DNA of 64,000 nt from Eubacterium sp. MSJ-33 (GTDB taxonomy: Bacteria > Bacillota > Clostridia > Lachnospirales > Lachnospiraceae): positions 1,625,001-1,689,000 of the forward strand of contig NZ_CP076562.1 in NCBI RefSeq assembly GCF_022174665.1, written 5' to 3'. Of the stretch, positions 58,989 through 64,000 are shown in pieces (the first letter of the stretch is position 1; every line of letters begins with the position of its first letter). The position numbers and the translations under genes were made by a program. A model generated the notes under the pieces. That model saw only the letters and a list, made by a program, of their open reading frames with translations. It made no database searches and had not been told where the DNA came from.

Positions 58989-59008
58989 GGCGCTGGGTAT
59001 CCAGCGCC
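58989..59008. terminator. terminator between lysA and the 848-residue protein gene
   Basis: GGCGCTGG / CCAGCGCC (8-bp GC-rich stem, 4-nt loop) is followed on plus by CTTTCTATTTTTT and on minus by TTTTGTG. The two genes converge here. Confidence 0.9.
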
Positions 59009-59019
59009 CTTTCTATTTT

Positions 59020-61566
59020 TTACTGTACACTAAACGTATACATTGTATTACTCTGTAAACTCAGCGAGTTCTCAAACACTTTCCGTGTCACCTTCACTTC
59101 TTCCCCAAGCACCGGATCATAGTACCGGATATGCGTAGAATTGTAGCTGATTACAAGCACGTAACGCCCGTCATCGATACGTGCAGCAAACGGAATATCC
59201 CGGTCAAGGAAATATAACGCTGTGGATAAACTGATTCCGGAGATATTGATGCCGACACCGTTCGTATAATCCTCGAACACCTTCTCGAACGTTCCACTCG
59301 CGATTGCATCCGATACCTCCAGCGTACCTCCTGCATAGTCCGCACACATATACGCACATGTAAGCAACGACTGACTCACATCCGGATTCGGCGTCTCCTT
59401 GATGGCATCCGCAACGGTATTATAACTATCCGCCGCCAAGCAGCGATAAATCGTATTTCCATTGCTGTCCACCACAAGCCCGGCTTCATCTTCTACTACA
59501 CGTGTGATTGCGCTTCCCGCCGTCTCATATTCACCCTTATATCCGGCATTATCAAAGACATAATAAGTTCCGGCACGTGTCTTGGTTGTAACCTGCATCT
59601 CCTTGAAAAACTCCGACTGGCTGTATTTTGTCTTTCGGTAGCTTGCTGAATCCGGGAGATAGATATTCGATGGAAACACAACATCCAGAATATCCCATGC
59701 ATAACTGTCATACGTTGTTGTCGTTGTAATCATCTTGTTATTTTGTTCTTTTTTGTAGGAGATGTAATCCTGATCGATTTCCTCAAAGAACTGGTTCTGC
59801 TTTCTTGCACGCGTCAAATAAATCGTATCTTGCCCTACAGATGCATTCATGATATAAACGCCATCCTTCGTATAATCCTTCTTCTGTTCCCCATGGTCAC
59901 TCATGATAAACAATTCATACAGCGGTAAAATTGCCTGTCCATCGGATGTTGTGATCACATCTGCCTCATGCGCGATTCCATAAATCAAATCATTTTCCAC
60001 GAAGCCTAATGCCAGCAGTAAATCTCCGTTTGCACAGGTCTTCTCGTAGGACTCTCCCGTCTCAAAGTTCTGAATCGTAATCACTGTAACCTGATCTTCC
60101 GCCGCCGCATTTGGGTATGCAATCAGCTTACGATTCGCAGACACCAGATATTTTGCGGATGGAATATCTGTTACAAGTGCCGTCTGCGTCATATCCGCAA
60201 GTGAAACCTTATACAATGTCTCATCCAGCAGATAATAGAATTCATCTGCCTGTGCATTGTAATACGTAAAACGCCCGGTTTCCTTCTTCATAATGTCATA
60301 GCTCTCATCACACTCCACAAAGAACAGTTCCTTTGTTGTCATAGACTCCGTCGAATAATAATAAAGTGACATTCCGTTTTTGCCTTCATGCTCGCCTCGA
60401 TTCATATACCCATACACAACAAAATAGATATTTCCATCTTCATCCATATCTGCAATATTGATATCCAGATTTGTATTCAATGTTCTCGCATCCGAGAAGC
60501 TATCCTGTGGGTAACTGAATATATTCGTAAGTTCATTCGTACTATAATTATACATCCACAACTGCCCCAGACGCACAAATGCCAGTATATTATAGTCTGC
60601 AGAAGTCACGTATTCTGCTTCCTCGTTTGTCACACCCATACTGATGCTGTTTCGGTCTTTGCTGATATATCCACTATCAAAGAAACTCTCCTGATACCTG
60701 TCAAAGGCGAGCAGATCCACCGTCTCTGCACTGCGGTCATATGTGGCATTATAATATTCATCCACCTGATAATAATGAGTCTTCGCATCATTCACAGACT
60801 CTGCCACATAAGACATGTGAATCACCGCATATTCTTTGTCGACCTCGGTGATTGTCGGGATAACACCTGTTATGACAACCGGATTGAGCCCGCCCCATGT
60901 AATCTGTTCGTATGTCGCATTCAGATCCACATGTGCCAGGCTGGATGTCGTTCCTGCCTTGTCTGTTTTCAGATGATCAAATACAATATTTCCCTCTGCT
61001 TCATTTACTTTTTTTACAAATGTCGTGTTATGAAAATCCGTAGCAAAATCTATAATTTCCCTTGCATGCTGCTCTGACAAATTCACGACTCGGTTATAAT
61101 AGCGAACTTCCGTACCGTCTTTCGCAGTGATAATAAACACAAACACATACTCCCGGTTCGGCTGCATGTCCATACGGAAATTCACATCATACCGTTTACG
61201 TCCATCCACTATGTTTCCGGCTGTCGCGTCACCACGTTCTACCAGAGAATCACCGGCGATACTTCGTAATTCATATGTGAATGTCTCACCGTATTTTCCC
61301 TCATTATCAACCAGCGCGGTCACTCCATGGCTGCTGTTTAATGGTACGATTCCTTCCCGCATCAGACTCGTTGACATCGTCTGCGTATATCCACAGGTTC
61401 GATTAATCACTTTTCCGTCGAATTCCAGATACACATACGGAAGCGTCGGCTCGTCCAACTCCTTTGATACACGGTCTAACCCCGCATTATTCAATTTATT
61501 GACAAGAAAAGCTGTGCCCACTGCTACCGCAATGAACACAAGCACTCTCAATAAAAACCGTTTCAT
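59020..61566 (-). CDS. large membrane-anchored extracytoplasmic protein of unknown function
   Basis: I do not recognise this 848-residue protein. It has a basic start and one membrane helix (FLLRVLVFIAVAVGTAFLV), so most of it is outside. The middle (about 300-620) shows repeated short beta motifs such as IADMDEDGNIYFVVYGYMN and DEFYYLLDETLYKVSLADM, like a beta-propeller. The last ~160 residues (SLLTCAYMCADYAGG to IPFAARIDDGRYVLVISYNS, HIRYYDPVLGEEVKV) resemble a C39-like cysteine-peptidase fold, with the DGRYVLVISY strand where the catalytic His would be; I cannot confirm an active site. It lies 1 bp from the 117-codon gene upstream and is probably coupled to it. Confidence 0.78.
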   Translation of the reverse strand: MKRFLLRVLVFIAVAVGTAFLVNKLNNAGLDRVSKELDEPTLPYVYLEFDGKVINRTCGYTQTMSTSLMREGIVPLNSSHGVTALVDNEGKYGETFTYELRSIAGDSLVERGDATAGNIVDGRKRYDVNFRMDMQPNREYVFVFIITAKDGTEVRYYNRVVNLSEQHAREIIDFATDFHNTTFVKKVNEAEGNIVFDHLKTDKAGTTSSLAHVDLNATYEQITWGGLNPVVITGVIPTITEVDKEYAVIHMSYVAESVNDAKTHYYQVDEYYNATYDRSAETVDLLAFDRYQESFFDSGYISKDRNSISMGVTNEEAEYVTSADYNILAFVRLGQLWMYNYSTNELTNIFSYPQDSFSDARTLNTNLDINIADMDEDGNIYFVVYGYMNRGEHEGKNGMSLYYYSTESMTTKELFFVECDESYDIMKKETGRFTYYNAQADEFYYLLDETLYKVSLADMTQTALVTDIPSAKYLVSANRKLIAYPNAAAEDQVTVITIQNFETGESYEKTCANGDLLLALGFVENDLIYGIAHEADVITTSDGQAILPLYELFIMSDHGEQKKDYTKDGVYIMNASVGQDTIYLTRARKQNQFFEEIDQDYISYKKEQNNKMITTTTTYDSYAWDILDVVFPSNIYLPDSASYRKTKYSQSEFFKEMQVTTKTRAGTYYVFDNAGYKGEYETAGSAITRVVEDEAGLVVDSNGNTIYRCLAADSYNTVADAIKETPNPDVSQSLLTCAYMCADYAGGTLEVSDAIASGTFEKVFEDYTNGVGINISGISLSTALYFLDRDIPFAARIDDGRYVLVISYNSTHIRYYDPVLGEEVKVTRKVFENSLSLQSNTMYTFSVQ

Positions 61567-61567
61567 T

Positions 61568-61921
61568 TTAGAAATATTTTCTCCTTTTCCGATATCTGCA
61601 TCGACGAATATAGAATTCGTGACAGACCATAATCTCTATCATATGCAGCAGAGTCTCATCTGCCCCCTTGTAGCTGACCTTGTCATAGATTTTCTTCGCG
61701 ATTGCAAACATGGATACTTTATCAGGATACACCGCAAACATCGGACTGCCTTCATATTCCAGCCGGTCACAGGCATCTTCCACCATAACCAGAATCATCT
61801 TCGCGCGCATCGGATACATGGCTCGCAAATATGCACGGTCTTCTTCCAGCTCTTGTTCATCCACAACCATAAGCTCCGGAGACCGCAGTCTGTGTACATA
61901 GATTTCATCAATTTCTTTCAT
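61568..61921 (-). CDS. conserved-looking small protein of unknown function
   Basis: The 117-residue product starts MKEIDEIYVHRLRSPELMVVD and is predicted mostly helical, with a basic end (RRCRYRKRRKYF). No membrane segment, signal or catalytic motif is seen. ATG 61921 follows GAGAGGCTTCC. It abuts the large membrane-anchored gene (stop 61568, next start 61566), so the two are likely translated together and may act together. Confidence 0.72.
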   Translation of the reverse strand: MKEIDEIYVHRLRSPELMVVDEQELEEDRAYLRAMYPMRAKMILVMVEDACDRLEYEGSPMFAVYPDKVSMFAIAKKIYDKVSYKGADETLLHMIEIMVCHEFYIRRCRYRKRRKYF

Positions 61922-61950
61922 GGAAGCCTCTCACATAGAATTACATAAAT

Positions 61951-61977
61951 AGACAATCAGTTTGCGGCTGATTGTCT
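61951..61977 (-). terminator. hairpin after pfkA
   Basis: AGACAATCAG / CTGATTGTCT is a perfect 10-bp stem with a 7-nt loop. The minus-strand tail is ATTTATGTAA, so termination may be partial. Confidence 0.65.
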
Positions 61978-62048
61978 ATCTGTTTTTCTTATTCTATGCA
62001 CAAGGCCCGAGATATGTGCTGCTTACATCAAGCTATGATTCATGCCAT

Positions 62049-63131
62049 TTATTCGTCACCGAAAGAAATGCCAAGTCTTTTTGCGTATTTTACAATACTG
62101 TCATCTTTTGATACATATTTCAACTTTCCGGCAGACTCTTCCATCGGAATTGCTGTCACTTCATTGTTACGCATAACAACAAGCTTGCCAAAATCCTTAT
62201 TCTTAATCAGTTCTACCGCTTCCGCACCGAACAGACTGGAGATTACACGGTCATAAGAATCCGGGCTTCCGCCTCGCTGTGTATGTCCGGGAACTGTCAC
62301 ACGGATATCCATACCAGAATATTCCTTAATCTTATCTGCCACTTCATATGCAACAGATGGATATTTCTCCGCTGCTGCTGCGACTGCCGCCTTGCGCTCC
62401 TTCTTTGGAAGTGCTGCAACTTCCTTGGAGATCGCACCTTCTGCGACTGCAAGGATAGAAAATCCTTTTCCCTGCTTGGTTCTTCTGTCAAGCGCTTCGC
62501 ATACCTTCGCAATATCATATGGAATCTCCGGAATCAGGATGATGTCTGCACCGGATGCGATACCAGCATGCAGCGTAATCCAGCCTACCTTATGTCCCAT
62601 AACCTCTACGATAAATACACGGTTATGTGAGCAGGCAGTTGTATGAATACAATCGATTGCCTGTGTAGCTACATCCACAGCACTCTGGAATCCAAATGTC
62701 ATATCTGTACCCCAAATATCATTGTCAATCGTCTTTGGCAGTCCTATAACATTCAAGCCTTCCTGTGACAGGCGGTTTGCAGTTTTCTGAGAACCATTTC
62801 CACCGAGAACAACCAGCGCGTCAAGCTTGAGCTTGTTGTAATTTTTCTTCATTTCTTCTACTTTATTCAAGCCTTCCGGTGTTGGCTCATCAATCAGCTT
62901 GAACGGCTGACGGGAGCTGCCAAGAATTGTACCGCCCTTTGTCAGAATCCCTGAGAAATCTGACGGCTTCATCTTCACATAATTGCCATATATCAGTCCT
63001 TTGTAACCTTCTAAGAAACCATATACTTCCACATCATCAAATGTGTTATAAAGTCCCTTCGCCACGCCTCGCATTGTTGCATTCAGCGCCTGACAATCTC
63101 CGCCACTTGTCAACATACCAATTCTCTTCAT
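62049..63131 (-). CDS. 6-phosphofructokinase (possibly PPi-type)
   Basis: The 360-residue PFK-family enzyme has MLTSGGDCQALNATMRG at the start, ALVVLGGNGSQKTA, GLPKTIDNDIWGTD and the HTQRGGSPDSYDR substrate-binding motif. It phosphorylates fructose 6-phosphate. ATP-dependent bacterial PfkA normally has GGDGS and PGTIDND; here GGNGS and PKTIDND occur, the latter Lys being typical of PPi-dependent or group III enzymes, so the phosphoryl donor is uncertain. Length (360 against ~320) also fits the longer group. RBS AAGGAGG precedes ATG 63131. Confidence 0.9.
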   Translation of the reverse strand: MKRIGMLTSGGDCQALNATMRGVAKGLYNTFDDVEVYGFLEGYKGLIYGNYVKMKPSDFSGILTKGGTILGSSRQPFKLIDEPTPEGLNKVEEMKKNYNKLKLDALVVLGGNGSQKTANRLSQEGLNVIGLPKTIDNDIWGTDMTFGFQSAVDVATQAIDCIHTTACSHNRVFIVEVMGHKVGWITLHAGIASGADIILIPEIPYDIAKVCEALDRRTKQGKGFSILAVAEGAISKEVAALPKKERKAAVAAAAEKYPSVAYEVADKIKEYSGMDIRVTVPGHTQRGGSPDSYDRVISSLFGAEAVELIKNKDFGKLVVMRNNEVTAIPMEESAGKLKYVSKDDSIVKYAKRLGISFGDE

Positions 63132-63220
63132 ACCACAACCTCCTTAATATGTATTTCCACCACCATACAATCCATGGCAGACTCCAGGATTTATCCGCAT
63201 GCTATCTCAGATATATCCAA

Positions 63221-63820
63221 TTACAATACAGTTCTTCCTTCCAGCGCCCGAAGCAGCGTCACTTCGTCGATACACTCCAGATCACCACCGACAGGAACGC
63301 CACTTGCAATCCGAGTCACTTTAATCCCAGACGGTTTAACCAGCTTTGATATATACATCGCGGTTGCCTCACCTTCCACACTGGAATTTGTTGCAATAAT
63401 TAACTCTTCCACATCTTCCTGTTCCAACCGAAGAATCAGCTCTTTCAACCGGATATCGCCGGTTCCAATTCCCATTGCCGGATTAATTACACCATTCAAT
63501 ACATGATACACTCCCTGATACTGCCCAACGCGTTCATACGCTGCAAGATCTCTCGGAGTTTCCACTACCATAATCAGTTTGTGATTCCGTTTCGGGGATG
63601 CACACACCGGACATAACTCCTGATCTGTAATCGTATAACAGGATTTGCAATACCGGATATGCTTTTTGGCATCTGTAATTGCTGCCGACAGGCTCTCCAC
63701 CTGTTCTTCCGGCATATTGATAATATGGAACGCCAGCCGCTGTGCAGTCTTTCCGCCGATTCCCGGAAGTCTTCCCAATTCACCAATCAGCCGGTTTACT
63801 TTCTCTCCATAAATATCCAT
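63221..63820 (-). CDS. recR: recombination protein RecR
   Basis: The 199-residue protein has the HhH start (LIGELGRLPGIGGKTAQRLA), the C4 zinc finger CKSCYTITDQELCPVC, a Toprim domain (MVVETPRDLAAYE) and the C-terminal Walker-like GGDLECIDEVTLLRALEGR. RecR works with RecO/RecF in loading RecA. Its ATG shares one base with the YbaB stop (TAATG), a conserved ybaB-recR coupling. Length is standard. Confidence 0.97.
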   Translation of the reverse strand: MDIYGEKVNRLIGELGRLPGIGGKTAQRLAFHIINMPEEQVESLSAAITDAKKHIRYCKSCYTITDQELCPVCASPKRNHKLIMVVETPRDLAAYERVGQYQGVYHVLNGVINPAMGIGTGDIRLKELILRLEQEDVEELIIATNSSVEGEATAMYISKLVKPSGIKVTRIASGVPVGGDLECIDEVTLLRALEGRTVL

Positions 63821-64000
63821 TAGAACGGTAATCCTCCACCAAGTCCGCCGGTAATCTTACCCATGGAATTCTTCTGATCCTCATCCTGCATGCGGATTGC
63901 TTCATTCATCGCTGCCATAATCAGATCTTCCAGCATTTCAATATCATCCTTATCGACAACTTCTTCATCCAGATGTACTTCGGTAACTTCCTTCTTACCG
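63820..64000 (-). CDS. YbaB/EbfC-family nucleoid-associated protein (3' part, cut by window edge)
   Basis: The visible C-terminal ~59 residues include DIEMLEDLIMAAMNEAIRMQ and the ending MGKITGGLGGGLPF, the signature of YbaB/EbfC DNA-binding proteins. The gene overlaps recR by one base (TAATG), the usual dnaX-ybaB-recR order. The start is outside the window. Confidence 0.93.
   Translation of the reverse strand, partial: GKKEVTEVHLDEEVVDKDDIEMLEDLIMAAMNEAIRMQDEDQKNSMGKITGGLGGGLPF

Overview
The window looks like chromosome from a Gram-positive, low-to-mid GC member of the Clostridia, most probably family Lachnospiraceae; the genus cannot be fixed from sequence alone. Supporting signs are AGGAGG-type ribosome binding sites, TTGACA/TATAAT promoters, the SCIFF peptide with its radical-SAM maturase, a fused SecDF, HemZ, a long-form hibernation factor, a YjfB-type motility protein and an Agr-type peptide quorum-sensing locus. 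Nearly all genes lie on the minus strand, so operons read from high to low coordinates. No rRNA, tRNA, CRISPR array, insertion sequence or prophage was seen.

Layout. 1-4.8 kb: tRNA t6A and processing cluster (comEB-type dCMP deaminase, a YcxB-like membrane protein, tsaE, tsaB, rimI, rnz, a small membrane protein, 5' part of tsaD). 5-6.7 kb: homoserine dehydrogenase behind an orphan CheW. 6.8-11.4 kb: hpf-secA-prfB, with prfB using the programmed +1 frameshift. 11.6-15 kb: a secreted NlpC/P60 cell-wall hydrolase with a consensus promoter and a WalR-like box, an MFS transporter and a YjfB-like protein. 15.1-18.5 kb: a complete agr-like quorum-sensing locus (LytTR regulator and histidine kinase on +, AgrB and a 48-residue AgrD on -). 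18.5-34.4 kb: CwlD-like amidase, then the conserved block TIGR04086-like/scfA/scfB/secDF/recJ/apt/rsh/MBL hydrolase/hemZ/hisS/aspS, comparable to the Bacillus secDF-recJ-apt-relA-hisS-aspS neighbourhood. 34.4-36.8 kb: cation/proton antiporter with a PII-like partner, then a HAD phosphatase. 36.9-37.4 kb: an AT-rich two-gene cassette of unknown function.

37.4-51.1 kb is the most unusual part: a phospho-signalling island of two FHA-domain proteins sharing a related N-terminal region, a PP2C phosphatase, a transmembrane Ser/Thr kinase with an extracytoplasmic TPR-like region, a membrane-anchored acidic protein with about eleven T-D-x-L-R-type repeats, a ~1840-residue Ig-like surface protein and a second PP2C. 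I infer that kinase and phosphatase set the phosphorylation of the T-D-x-L-R repeats, which the FHA proteins could read, possibly coupled to the surface protein.

51.1-64 kb: MltG, a cyclophilin, an amino-acid ABC transporter whose permease carries two tandem near-identical binding domains, a probable membrane-protein remnant, a YesL-like protein, a LysA-family decarboxylase, two uncharacterised genes, phosphofructokinase, recR and the 3' end of a YbaB-family gene. A small family of intergenic palindromic elements (7917-8061, 24961-25112, possibly 36073-36140) has a conserved 95-bp core flanked by copy-specific complementary arms.
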